37,582 nt of DNA from Spirochaetia bacterium (GTDB lineage Bacteria > Spirochaetota > Spirochaetia > Treponematales > Treponemataceae), in contig CAAGIR010000232.1 of the NCBI GenBank assembly GCA_900769975.1, positions 1 through 37,582 of the forward strand. Reading direction: 5' to 3'. Position 1 is the stretch's first letter. Each line of letters begins with the position of its first letter. Under the pieces are notes generated by a model that searched no databases, was not told the origin of the DNA, and saw only the letters and a program-made list of their open reading frames with translations. A program made the position numbers and the translations under genes. Of the stretch, positions 1-7,411 are shown piece after piece.

Positions 1-90
1 AAACTCATTGACGATTTTATATTTTATTACAATAATGAGCGTATCCAGCAAAATCTTGGCTGGAAAACTCCAACCGAGACAGCTGCTTAA
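1..90 (+). CDS. IS3-family transposase, C-terminal end only
   Basis: The first reading frame encodes 29 residues and a TAA stop. It contains FYYNNERIQQNLGWKTP, which matches the C-terminal tail of IS3-family OrfB integrases (DDE/rve catalytic domain), where a YYN-ER-Q-LG--TP pattern closes the protein. The catalytic DDE residues lie upstream of the window. The stop is immediately followed by the terminal inverted repeat, as usual for these elements. The protein would bind the IS ends and carry out cut-out, paste-in transposition. Whether it is intact cannot be seen. Confidence 0.85.
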   Translation, partial: KLIDDFIFYYNNERIQQNLGWKTPTETAA

Positions 91-117
91 ACTGTCCTAG
101 AATTTGGGGTCAGTTCA
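1..117 (+). mobile_element. right end of an IS3-family insertion sequence (partial)
   Basis: The window opens inside an insertion sequence. The last 29 codons of a transposase are followed by a short tail that ends in GGGGTCAGTTCA (106-117), the usual form of an IS3-family right terminal inverted repeat, which closes with CA. The left end lies outside the window, so completeness and target duplication cannot be judged. Directly beyond it come a G9 tract and a gene that seems to have lost its 5' end. Confidence 0.8.
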
Positions 118-123
118 TATTAT

Positions 124-132
124 GGGGGGGGG
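124..132 (+). repeat. homopolymeric G9 tract
   Basis: Nine consecutive G residues lie 7 bp past the IS end and 11 bp before the first ATG of the downstream repeat protein. Such tracts slip during replication. In T. pallidum, poly-G tracts upstream of tpr genes vary in length and alter expression (established knowledge). The function here is inferred from position only. Confidence 0.8.
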
Positions 133-143
133 TATCATGTAAC

Positions 144-1817
144 ATGAATCCTGCTCCCTCTGAACACACTGTAACATTTGATACAGACGGTGGTTCAACA
201 GTTGAAGCTGCAACAGTGAAAGATGGAGAAAAAGTAACAAAACCAACAGATCCGACAAAAGAAGGATACGTATTCAAAGGTTGGTACAATGGCGAAACAG
301 CATATGATTTTGAAAGTGCAGTAACTGCTGATATTACGTTGAAAGCTAAGTGGGAAGTAGTTACTTACAATATCACTTATGAGTTAAATGGCGGAAAAGC
401 TGATGAAAGTAATCCTGCTACATATAATATCGAAACAGCAGACTTTGAAATCAAAAATCCAGTAAGTGGACCAGAAGCAACACCAAATTTTGTAGGTTGG
501 TATTCAGACAAAGAATTGACTAAAGCTGCTGAAACAACAATCAAAAAAGGTTCTACTGGTGACCTTACATTCTATGCAAAATGGAGTCCTAAAAGTTTAT
601 ATACAGTTACATTTGAATTAGTTGGTGCAAATGGATCTGTTACAGAAAAAGTTGTAGATGGTGAAATGCTTTCTGAAGAACAAATACAAAAAGCAAAATC
701 TTCAATCCCAGAAGATTACAAATTTGAAAATGTGTATTCAGATAAAGAATGTACAAAAGAATTTGATATAAAAACAAAAATCGAAGCAGATACAACAGTT
801 TATGTAAAAGTGAAAGAAATTGTAAAATACACAGTTAAATTTGAAAGCAATGGCGGTTCAACAGTTGAAGCTGCAACAGTGAAAGATGGAGAAAAAGTAA
901 CAAAACCAGCAGATCCGACAAAAGAAGGATACGCATTCATAGGTTGGTACAATGGCGAAACAGCATATGATTTTGAAAGTGCAGTAACTGCTGATATTAC
1001 GTTGAAAGCTAAGTGGGAAGCAAAAATTGTCTATATTATGAGTAAAGCCACTCAAGAATTACCAACATCAAATCAATATTCACAGGTTAATCTTCCATTA
1101 TCAGAGAACTTAGAGAACAAAGCAATTACTTCAGGAGATTGGATCATTGTTTCAGGAAAAGTATCAATGAAAGATACAATAGGTCAGGTTTATGTTCAGT
1201 GGGGAACAAGTTCTAAAAAAAAACAACAACTTGGTTCTTTCTATAAAGGTGATAATACAAAAACAGAGGAAACTGTTTATTGGGTTTATAGAGTTCCTGT
1301 TGTGGCAGAAGGTGAAACTGTATCCTATGCACAATTAGCATGTCAAAAAGCAAATAATGGTAAAGTAGAACCAGTTGAACAGGGTACTAAAATTACTTTA
1401 ACTGATTTCTTTATTGCAAGATTACCAAAAGCAGTTATTGATGAACTTACTGTAAAAATAGCAGAAGAAGAATCGGCTAAAATGGAGAAAGTTATGGATA
1501 GTAACTCAGAAAGTATTCAGTATTCACCTAGTGTAAACTTAACTGTTCCTATTGGTAAAATAGTTTGTCTTTATGATAGAGGCAATGTTAATGTTCCTTA
1601 TAAGTCTCATTATATAAATGGTGGTTATAAAAAAGATAATGCTTTTACTCCTATATATCCAGACAAAAAAGCTCAAAGTATATCCATCATAACAGATGTT
1701 CCAGAAGAAAGAGTATGTCAGTGGTTTCAAGTAGGTTTACAGAAAAAAGAAAAAGAACTTGAGCCTCTCACAATCACAAATCTTGAGGTTAGAGTTATTC
1801 CTGATTCTCTATTTTAA
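144..1817 (+). CDS. InlB B-repeat (Listeria-Bacteroides repeat) surface protein, 5' end lost next to an IS
   Basis: The 557 residues counted from the first ATG carry four InlB B-type repeats (Flg_new family) at about residues 8-71, 73-147, 152-227 and 229-292. Each has a hydrophobic-T-hydrophobic-G start, a GWY or related centre and a KW or VKV end. Repeats 1 and 4 are almost identical. The C-terminal 265 residues are beta-rich by composition and not recognised. The frame stays open upstream of the ATG and reads GGVSCN just before it. This resembles a lipobox cysteine, so the protein was probably a lipoprotein whose signal peptide was cut off by the IS. The ATG has no convincing Shine-Dalgarno site apart from the G9 tract. 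It may be an expressed cytoplasmic remnant, a phase-variable gene or a decaying pseudogene. A surface adhesion or structural role is inferred from the repeat family only. Confidence 0.7.
   Translation: MNPAPSEHTVTFDTDGGSTVEAATVKDGEKVTKPTDPTKEGYVFKGWYNGETAYDFESAVTADITLKAKWEVVTYNITYELNGGKADESNPATYNIETADFEIKNPVSGPEATPNFVGWYSDKELTKAAETTIKKGSTGDLTFYAKWSPKSLYTVTFELVGANGSVTEKVVDGEMLSEEQIQKAKSSIPEDYKFENVYSDKECTKEFDIKTKIEADTTVYVKVKEIVKYTVKFESNGGSTVEAATVKDGEKVTKPADPTKEGYAFIGWYNGETAYDFESAVTADITLKAKWEAKIVYIMSKATQELPTSNQYSQVNLPLSENLENKAITSGDWIIVSGKVSMKDTIGQVYVQWGTSSKKKQQLGSFYKGDNTKTEETVYWVYRVPVVAEGETVSYAQLACQKANNGKVEPVEQGTKITLTDFFIARLPKAVIDELTVKIAEEESAKMEKVMDSNSESIQYSPSVNLTVPIGKIVCLYDRGNVNVPYKSHYINGGYKKDNAFTPIYPDKKAQSISIITDVPEERVCQWFQVGLQKKEKELEPLTITNLEVRVIPDSLF
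189..357 (+). repeat. intragenic direct repeat, copy 1 (169 bp)
   Basis: This segment encodes most of InlB-type repeat 1. It matches 852-1020 with four base differences that I can count over 169 bp, whereas the two repeats in between have diverged. That points to recent duplication or gene conversion within the gene. Confidence 0.9.
852..1020 (+). repeat. intragenic direct repeat, copy 2 (169 bp)
   Basis: Second copy of the repeat at 189-357, offset by 663 bp (221 codons), so recombination between the copies would delete or add sequence without breaking the frame. Confidence 0.9.
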
Positions 1818-1831
1818 CCTAGAAAAGAAAC

Positions 1832-1865
1832 AAAACTTTTTTGGTACAAAAGAAAGTTTTTGTCT
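1832..1865 (+). terminator. possible weak AT-rich terminator after the repeat protein
   Basis: AAAACTTT (1832-1839) can pair with AAAGTTTT (1853-1860), followed by a few T residues. The stem is AT-rich and the T-run short, so the call is tentative. Confidence 0.3.
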
Positions 1866-1913
1866 AAGTAAGATAGTTTCTGATAGAATCTAATTTTAAG
1901 TATTAAGTATCAA

Positions 1914-2176
1914 GGTCTGTCCCTGTTTTATTTTATTTTTATTGTTCAAACAGGGACAGACTTCAATTTTATAAACAAGAAAAATGGAGGTCTGTCCCTC
2001 ATTTAAATGGTCGCCAGCGAGGTGTCTTTTGTGCAAGGTTTAAGGTGAAACGGCGTACCGAGGCTTGAACAGGCGGGCGTTAGCCGGAGTCGCTTGCGAC
2101 GGAGCCGATAGGCGAGCTGTGAAAGGCGACTGGGTAGGGGATTGCTTGCTGGAAATAATAATTGAGGTCTGTCCCC
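1914..2176. repeat. GGTCTGTCCC repeat cluster with a 14-bp inverted repeat
   Basis: GTCTGTCCCTGTTT (1915-1928) and its exact complement (1948-1961) form a 14-bp stem with a 19-nt loop. The core GGTCTGTCCC recurs at 1989-1998 and 2166-2175 in direct orientation, so the motif brackets the GC-rich block between them. This style of motif often marks REP/RAYT or other non-autonomous elements (from memory). No transposase is present here. This region, with the next repeat and the glyQS promoter, accounts for the 595 bp between the two genes. Confidence 0.65.
2008..2160. repeat. GC-rich multi-hairpin intergenic element (first of three)
   Basis: About 150 bp are far richer in G+C than the surrounding DNA and contain short hairpins such as GTCGC-TT-GCGAC and CGG-CGTA-CCG. 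Blocks of similar style lie near 17440-17760 and 34355-34520. No convincing reading frame or ribosome binding site is present. It is bracketed by GGTCTGTCCC motifs. A non-coding dispersed repeat is the best description. Confidence 0.55.
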
Positions 2177-2292
2177 TTTTTTATGATGGTGCAGATGTAG
2201 CAGTGAATTATAATTCAAATAAAGATTATGCAGGCAAGCTTGTTAGGCGGAAAACTATATTTCATCTGATGTAAATCTTTGTATTCCTTTAA

Positions 2293-2321
2293 TTGTATTT
2301 TTTGTTTTTTTGTGTTATAAT
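2293..2321 (+). promoter_or_regulatory. sigma-70-type promoter of glyQS
   Basis: TTGTAT (2293-2298), a 17-bp spacer and TATAAT (2316-2321) match a housekeeping promoter. The predicted leader of about 85 nt is too short for a T-box and lacks T-box motifs. Confidence 0.6.
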
Positions 2322-2412
2322 TTTTTCATTGTTTTAAAATTGTTCATTCCAGAATTTTTTAAGGCAAAAAAATCAAAACGGCCCACGCCAGAGTCGAAAG
2401 TGAGGTAAAAAA

Positions 2413-3897
2413 ATGGCAAATACAAAAGATACACATGCGTGTACTTTAGATAAAATTATCAGTCTTTGTAAGAGACGCGGTTTTGTTTATCAGGCATCAG
2501 AAATTTACGGTGGTCAGGCAGGTGCATGGGATTACGGTCCGCTTGGTGTTGATTTTAAGCGCAATATTCAGAATGCATGGTGGCATTATATGACTCAACT
2601 CCACGATGATGTTGTTGGTCTTGATTCTGCAATTTTCCAGCATCACACAACTTGGAAGGCTTCTGGTCACGTTGATCATTTTTCTGACCCTATGGTTGAC
2701 TGTCTTGAATGTAATGCACGTCACAGAGCTGACAAATTAATAGAAGATTTTGTTGCAGCGAATCCAGATACTAATCCTGGAAAACCTGTTGATACAATGA
2801 CTCACGATGAAATGAAAGCTTTTATCGATGCAAACATCAACTGTCCGACATGTGGAAGTAAAAACAAAAAATATACTGCCGTTCGCGAGTTCAACTTGAT
2901 GTTTAAAACTTATCAGGGACCTGTTGCTGACGACAGTCATTTGATTTATCTTCGTCCTGAAACTTGTCAGGGTATATTTACTGATTTTAAAAACATTGTT
3001 CAGTCTAACAGAATGAAAGTTCCTTTTGGTGTTGCACAGGTTGGAAAATCATTCCGCAACGAAATTATCTTTAAGAATTTTATTTTCCGTACTTGTGAAT
3101 TTGAACAGATGGAAATGGAATATTTCTGTAAACCTGGTACTGAAGACGAAACTTTTGAACGCTGGCGAAAAGAACGCTGGGATTTCTACATTAAATACGG
3201 TATTCCTGAAAATCAGCTTAAATGGCATCACCACGACAAACTTGCTCACTATGCAAAAGATGCTTACGATATTACTTACAATTTCCCAATCGGTTTTGAA
3301 GAAGTTGAAGGAATTCACAGCCGTACTGATTTTGACCTTTCTCAGCATCAGATTTATTCTAAAAAAGATATGTCTTACATCGATCAGGAAGATGGAAACA
3401 AAAAATATGTTCCTTATGTAATTGAAACTTCTGCCGGATTAAACCGCAATTTCTTGATGTTCCTTTGTGAAGCGTATGAAGAAGAAAATGTTGCAAAAGA
3501 AGGGGAGCCTGAAGATTACAGAACTGTGCTGCACCTTGATCCTCGCCTTGCTCCTATTACTGTTGCAGTTCTTCCTTTGATGAAAAAAGACGGACTTGCA
3601 GAAAAAGCTAAAGAAATTCAGCATGCTTTAAAAGAAGATTTTGTAACTGATTATGATGTTTCTGGTACTGTCGGAAAACGTTACCGCCGTCAGGATGAAG
3701 TGGGAACTCCTTTCTGTGTTACTGTTGACTATGACACAATCACAGAAAAGAAAGACGACGGCAGTGCAAATGAACTTTTCAATACTGTAACTGTCCGCTT
3801 TAGAGATTCTATGGAACAGGAAAGAGTTTCGCTTGATGAACTTGTTCCGTTTATCCAGAAAGCAATTAAAAATTATAAGCCTGTTGTAAAAAAATAG
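2413..3897 (+). CDS. glyQS: glycyl-tRNA synthetase, single-chain alpha2 type
   Basis: This cytoplasmic class II aminoacyl-tRNA synthetase charges tRNA-Gly with glycine using ATP. The 494-residue length fits the homodimeric (eukaryote/archaea-like) type rather than the separate GlyQ and GlyS chains. The N-terminus has GFVYQASEIYGG and WDYGPLG, typical of the active-site entry. Paired cysteines C97/C100 and C144/C147 in the insertion look like a zinc site. RPETCQGIF and GKSFRNEI are the class II motif region, and the C-terminal 100 residues form the anticodon-binding domain. The start has a Shine-Dalgarno GAGGT about 7 nt upstream. It appears monocistronic, between its own promoter and a terminator at 3912-3960. 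Confidence 0.97.
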   Translation: MANTKDTHACTLDKIISLCKRRGFVYQASEIYGGQAGAWDYGPLGVDFKRNIQNAWWHYMTQLHDDVVGLDSAIFQHHTTWKASGHVDHFSDPMVDCLECNARHRADKLIEDFVAANPDTNPGKPVDTMTHDEMKAFIDANINCPTCGSKNKKYTAVREFNLMFKTYQGPVADDSHLIYLRPETCQGIFTDFKNIVQSNRMKVPFGVAQVGKSFRNEIIFKNFIFRTCEFEQMEMEYFCKPGTEDETFERWRKERWDFYIKYGIPENQLKWHHHDKLAHYAKDAYDITYNFPIGFEEVEGIHSRTDFDLSQHQIYSKKDMSYIDQEDGNKKYVPYVIETSAGLNRNFLMFLCEAYEEENVAKEGEPEDYRTVLHLDPRLAPITVAVLPLMKKDGLAEKAKEIQHALKEDFVTDYDVSGTVGKRYRRQDEVGTPFCVTVDYDTITEKKDDGSANELFNTVTVRFRDSMEQERVSLDELVPFIQKAIKNYKPVVKK

Positions 3898-3911
3898 GTG
3901 ATTTACAAAAT

Positions 3912-3960
3912 GCAGATAGATTTTGTTTTTTAATAACATAATTTATCTGCTTTTCTTTTT
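3912..3960 (+). terminator. rho-independent terminator of glyQS
   Basis: GCAGATAGAT (3912-3921) pairs with ATTTATCTGC (3941-3950) through one G-U pair, and TTTTCTTTTT follows directly. Confidence 0.65.
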
Positions 3961-3984
3961 AATATTAAATTTTGCTGGGTTATT

Positions 3985-4746
3985 ATGGAATATAATCGTT
4001 TAGGAAAAACAAATCTTCTTATTTCTCGTGTGGCTTTTGGTTCTTTGCGTCTTGGAAGTATCGATAATGACGATGAAGCGGCAAAAATTGTCAGAAGTGC
4101 TTATGATTTGGGTATAAATTTTTTTGATACTTCAAGTAAATATCCTGATTGCGAAAAACTTTTGGGTGATGCTTTGTATGATATTCGTAAAAATGTTTTT
4201 ATTTCTACTACAACCAGTGCAAAGACTTCCTCTGATATTAAAAATGATTTGGAAAACAGTTTGATGAATCTTCATTGTGATAATGTTGATTTATATCAAC
4301 TGGAAACTGAAGTTTTTTTGCCTGTTCCTGGTGGTGCTGATAAAATTTACGACACGCTGCATCTTTTGAAAATAAACGGTAAAATTTCTCATTTGGGTAT
4401 TGTAACTACAAATTTTGAAACTGCTAAAAAAGCGGTTCTTTCTGATTTGTATGAAACTTTACAATTTCCGTTCAGTATGCTCAGCAATGAAGATACAATC
4501 GAGCTTGTAAAATTATGCGAAGAGCATGATGTTGGTTTTATTGCAATGCAGCCTTTGTGCGGTGGCGTTGTTCAGAATATTCCTCTGGCTTTTGGGTTTT
4601 TGCATCAGTTTGAAAGCGTTATTCCTATCTGGGGTGTGGAAACTATGGATGAATTGAGTCAGATTATGTATTTTTATGAACATCCGCCTGTGATTGATGA
4701 AAAATTTCACGAAGATGTGGAAAAAATCCGCATGTTTTTTAATTAA
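3985..4746 (+). CDS. aldo/keto reductase family protein with altered catalytic tetrad
   Basis: The 253-residue sequence opens with YNRLGKTNLLISRVAFGSLRLG and shows the AKR (alpha/beta)8-barrel pattern. These enzymes usually reduce carbonyls with NADPH through an Asp-Tyr-Lys-His tetrad. Asp48 and Tyr53 are visible in FDTSSKYPDCEKLLGDAL. The Lys expected after FIST is replaced by Thr, with a Lys only later at residue 80. The His expected in DLYQLH is Glu107 (DLYQLE). The length is short because the C-terminal loops that complete the pocket are reduced, and no C-terminal ferredoxin domain is present. Activity is therefore doubtful: it may be a pseudoenzyme or have an unusual chemistry. Its 3' end overlaps the convergent HD-GYP gene by 8 bp. 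No strong Shine-Dalgarno site is seen. Confidence 0.8.
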   Translation: MEYNRLGKTNLLISRVAFGSLRLGSIDNDDEAAKIVRSAYDLGINFFDTSSKYPDCEKLLGDALYDIRKNVFISTTTSAKTSSDIKNDLENSLMNLHCDNVDLYQLETEVFLPVPGGADKIYDTLHLLKINGKISHLGIVTTNFETAKKAVLSDLYETLQFPFSMLSNEDTIELVKLCEEHDVGFIAMQPLCGGVVQNIPLAFGFLHQFESVIPIWGVETMDELSQIMYFYEHPPVIDEKFHEDVEKIRMFFN

Positions 4747-6241
4747 AAAAGTTTATATCGATTTCTTCCATTTCGTCATCGCTTGAGGAACTTACGTGTT
4801 TCTTTTCCTGCGATGCTGCTACTGGTTTAAGTTCGTATATTGTGTTATCTGGCGAGGATGCATCAGAATTATCATTTGAAGAAACTGATTGTACCTGTGA
4901 TGTCTGATTATTTTGTGTACTTTGTTGTGTTTCTGTATTTTTTTCCTGTTTTGTCTGATTTTGTATGGAAACTTCTTTTTGTGCTTCTTCCACGAGCCTT
5001 TTTTTATCTTCAAGAAGTTTCATGATATCCTGTTCTTCCTGTTTTGTAAGAATTCGCAAAATGAAAATGCCGTCTGTTGCTGTCTGTACTACTTTTAAAC
5101 TTCCGTCTTCTTCTCGTTCTGTTATTAATTGAACAACTGGGCATTTTGGATTTGTTGGATTTGAATCTATTACTTCGGCGATTTTTCTGTTTGAAAGATA
5201 TACAAAAGTTCCGATAGGATAAAGTGAAACTGTAAATAAAAGTGCCTTTAAAACATTGCCGTCGTATTGATTATCTTTGTTCTGTATTAATTCCAGCAGT
5301 GCATCGAATGAAGTTCTGTCATCTTTATATGAACGTGGTGATGAAATAGCTTCGTAAGTGCATGCAACTGAAATAATTCTTGCTATTGATGATATGGCGT
5401 TTCCAGATAAATGACGAGGATAGCCTGTTCCGTTTGATTTTTCGTGATGTTCGAGTATTCCTAACTGAATTGGAAGTGCAAAATTAAGGTCATTTGCTAT
5501 GGTATATCCAAGTATTGTGTGTTTTGTTATCTGGAATTTTTCTGAGGAACTTAATTTTTTTTTGGACATATATAATTGCGGAGGCAGGCGTAACATTCCT
5601 ATTTCGTGGAGAATGCAAGCCACTCCTAATTCTATCATTTTTGAAAGCGGAACATGAAGCTGTTGTGCCATCGCAATTGACAGAACTGTTGTACGAAGAG
5701 AATGTACTATAAGGAAGTTTTTTTCGGGAGCATTAAATGTCTGGTTTATCCTTAAAACATATCGTCTGTGTTCTTTTATGAAAATACAAAGTTCCTGTAC
5801 TGTTTCTGAAATTTCTTCTTTATCTATTTCTTTGTGAGTTGTATAATGTGTGAAAACCTGTTCTATATAATTTAAATATTCATTATATACCTGACTGACC
5901 ATATTAATTCTAGCACTGTCGGTATTATCAGATTTGATGTTTTTTGTGTCTTCCAGGATTTTTTTTACATTTTGTCCTATTTTTTCTTTTGGAACATTTT
6001 CCTGGTCGTTTTGTTTTGCTCTTGAATTTTCAGTTTCATCGGTAGTTTTTTCGTCTTCTGTTTCCTGTAAGCTTAAAGTCCCGTTGCAAAGGACGTTAGA
6101 AATGCCCCACTCTTTAAGAGCTTGTATCAAATTTTGAGAAACATTTACAGATTTTGGCAATATAATAAATGTACTGTCCAGTAAAAGGTCATCTGTGAAA
6201 GATATGTCTGCTTTTAATGAATCAACAGAAATTTTTTCCAT
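4739..6241 (-). CDS. HD-GYP domain protein with altered metal-binding residues
   Basis: The HD-GYP domain covers about residues 175-345 of 500. Family members hydrolyse cyclic di-GMP at a two- or three-metal site. Conserved features are His180, His212, His241, the pair His265-His266 and NGTGYP (270-275). The signature HD is His212-Glu213 (HEIGM instead of HDIGK), and the distal Asp in the usual D-x-x-DA motif is Cys294 (SVACTYEAI). This makes classical phosphodiesterase activity uncertain. The N-terminal 110 residues contain a small alpha/beta part and a charged linker. The C-terminal 90 residues are a Gln/Ser/Asn-rich tail ending in DEMEEIDINFFN. No membrane segment is seen, so it is probably cytoplasmic. 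The start has AGGAT about 9 nt upstream. It could act as a c-di-GMP sensor or degrader in motility control. Confidence 0.85.
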   Translation of the reverse strand: MEKISVDSLKADISFTDDLLLDSTFIILPKSVNVSQNLIQALKEWGISNVLCNGTLSLQETEDEKTTDETENSRAKQNDQENVPKEKIGQNVKKILEDTKNIKSDNTDSARINMVSQVYNEYLNYIEQVFTHYTTHKEIDKEEISETVQELCIFIKEHRRYVLRINQTFNAPEKNFLIVHSLRTTVLSIAMAQQLHVPLSKMIELGVACILHEIGMLRLPPQLYMSKKKLSSSEKFQITKHTILGYTIANDLNFALPIQLGILEHHEKSNGTGYPRHLSGNAISSIARIISVACTYEAISSPRSYKDDRTSFDALLELIQNKDNQYDGNVLKALLFTVSLYPIGTFVYLSNRKIAEVIDSNPTNPKCPVVQLITEREEDGSLKVVQTATDGIFILRILTKQEEQDIMKLLEDKKRLVEEAQKEVSIQNQTKQEKNTETQQSTQNNQTSQVQSVSSNDNSDASSPDNTIYELKPVAASQEKKHVSSSSDDEMEEIDINFFN

Positions 6242-6429
6242 AAAATATTATCCTATTTAATATATCGGAATAATTTGAAAAAATCTTTAGTAATATATAT
6301 GTATATAAGTATTTTATATTTTTTGATGAGAGTTTAGTTTTTGGCAACAATTTTCTTGTGTCTGGAAAAAATATTAAACATAACAGAATTTTATTTATTT
6401 TTAATTAATTATGCTAAAGTTTAAAAAAT

Positions 6430-6629
6430 ATACCCCGATAATAAAATTAGTTGGTGAAAATGCTTCGGGTGGGAAGACATCCAGACACCTGAATTAAAAA
6501 CCGATATGTTTACATAATGCGATTGTTATGAGTTTGATAATTTACTGCTTTATCCAATCGTTTTTAAGGTATGTTTTATATCTTAAATAAAAAAGGCTGC
6601 AAAATGTGTGTGATTTGCAGCCTTTTTTT
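6430..6629 (+). ncRNA. candidate structured RNA or 5' leader ending in an intrinsic terminator
   Basis: The gap between the HD-GYP start and the DUF4912 start holds about 200 nt with strong structure. TTCGGGTG (6464-6471) pairs with CACCTGAA (6486-6493), and GGA/TCC extend the stem to a small loop. CATAA/TTATG (6513-6530) forms a second short hairpin, and a perfect terminator follows at 6595-6629. TATGCT at 6410 could be a -10 element. No open frame with a ribosome binding site lies inside. It is either an independent small RNA or an attenuator leader for the downstream gene. It does not match any riboswitch consensus that I recognise. The upstream part of the gap (6242-6430) is AT-rich and holds nothing else that I can name. 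Confidence 0.5.
6595..6629 (+). terminator. intrinsic terminator upstream of the DUF4912 gene
   Basis: GGCTGCAAA (6595-6603) pairs perfectly with TTTGCAGCC (6614-6622), followed by seven T. No plus-strand gene lies upstream within 1.8 kb, so it must end a small RNA or attenuate the gene starting at 6722. Confidence 0.9.
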
Positions 6630-6721
6630 GTTAAAAAATCCAAAAAATGTTCAAAAAACTGCATAATTCTTTAATAGTTATTATTGACACGCTTGCATTT
6701 TTTTTAGATTATATGTTTACT

Positions 6722-7390
6722 ATGAATAATGAACAAATTAATTGTGCTTATTTAGAATCGCTTGCCTTTTGTGATTTAGTAAAATTGGCAGATGAGTATG
6801 GCGTAGATGTCCCTGAAGATTTGGACCGTCGTTTTTTGATTGCTGAATTACTTGAACTTGCAGAAGAAGAATCAAATTCTAATGAAACTCAAATGGTTAT
6901 TACTGGCAATGATGAAGATGATGAAGAAAATGTTACTTTACCGCAGAATTATAATGAAACACAGATTGCGGGCATTTTGCGAAATCCTGCATGGCTTTTT
7001 GTATTTTGGAACATAAGCACTTTTGATGAAGCAAAAATCAAATTAAATAAAGGATCATCCTTAAAATTAAGGGTTTGTTCATTCAATAGTAAAGAAGATG
7101 ATGCTCCGTTTGACTCTTTTGAAGTGTTATTGAACGATGACAGTCAGGAACAATACATTTTGCTTCCAAAGGGAATTAATTTTGTTCGTGTGGAATTAAT
7201 CAATTCAAAGTCTTCTACTTCGTCTGATATTCTTGCAATTTCTCCGTTTATACATATTCCAAAAACTTCTGCCTGGATGCAGGAGTTGAATTTTGGGAAG
7301 GAAAATAATTTTTCTCCTGTTATTCAATTGTCAGGAATTAACGATGTATTATTGGAGCATTACAAAGAACACAGACATTCTTTTATGTAA
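6722..7390 (+). CDS. DUF4912 domain protein with a SAP/Rho-N-like N-terminus
   Basis: The 222-residue product has an N-terminal helical segment (about residues 8-48, ESLAFCDLVKLADEYGVDVP) that resembles SAP or Rho N-terminal motifs. A DUF4912 domain follows at about 80-205, with its characteristic beta strands around NPAWLFVFWNIS. DUF4912 genes are commonly next to or fused with GH57 (DUF1957) alpha-glucan enzymes (family knowledge), and the next gene here is GH57-like, 21 bp downstream. A role in polysaccharide handling is inferred from that. I chose ATG 6722 because the residues encoded from ATG 6647 directly follow the terminator T-run and look non-native. No clear Shine-Dalgarno site supports either start. 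Confidence 0.75.
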   Translation: MNNEQINCAYLESLAFCDLVKLADEYGVDVPEDLDRRFLIAELLELAEEESNSNETQMVITGNDEDDEENVTLPQNYNETQIAGILRNPAWLFVFWNISTFDEAKIKLNKGSSLKLRVCSFNSKEDDAPFDSFEVLLNDDSQEQYILLPKGINFVRVELINSKSSTSSDILAISPFIHIPKTSAWMQELNFGKENNFSPVIQLSGINDVLLEHYKEHRHSFM

Positions 7391-7411
7391 AAAAGTATTC
7401 AAGGATTAACT

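Noticed and set aside
2003..2274. short frames on both strands through the first GC-rich block
   Set aside because: They exist only because the GC-rich repeat lacks stops. No ribosome binding sites or domain signals.
2322..2412. T-box riboswitch in front of glyQS
   Set aside because: The leader is about 85 nt and has neither the T-box sequence nor a terminator.
6430..6629. 6S RNA or SRP RNA
   Set aside because: The 5' and 3' ends do not pair to form the 6S rod, and the SRP GGAA loop context is missing.
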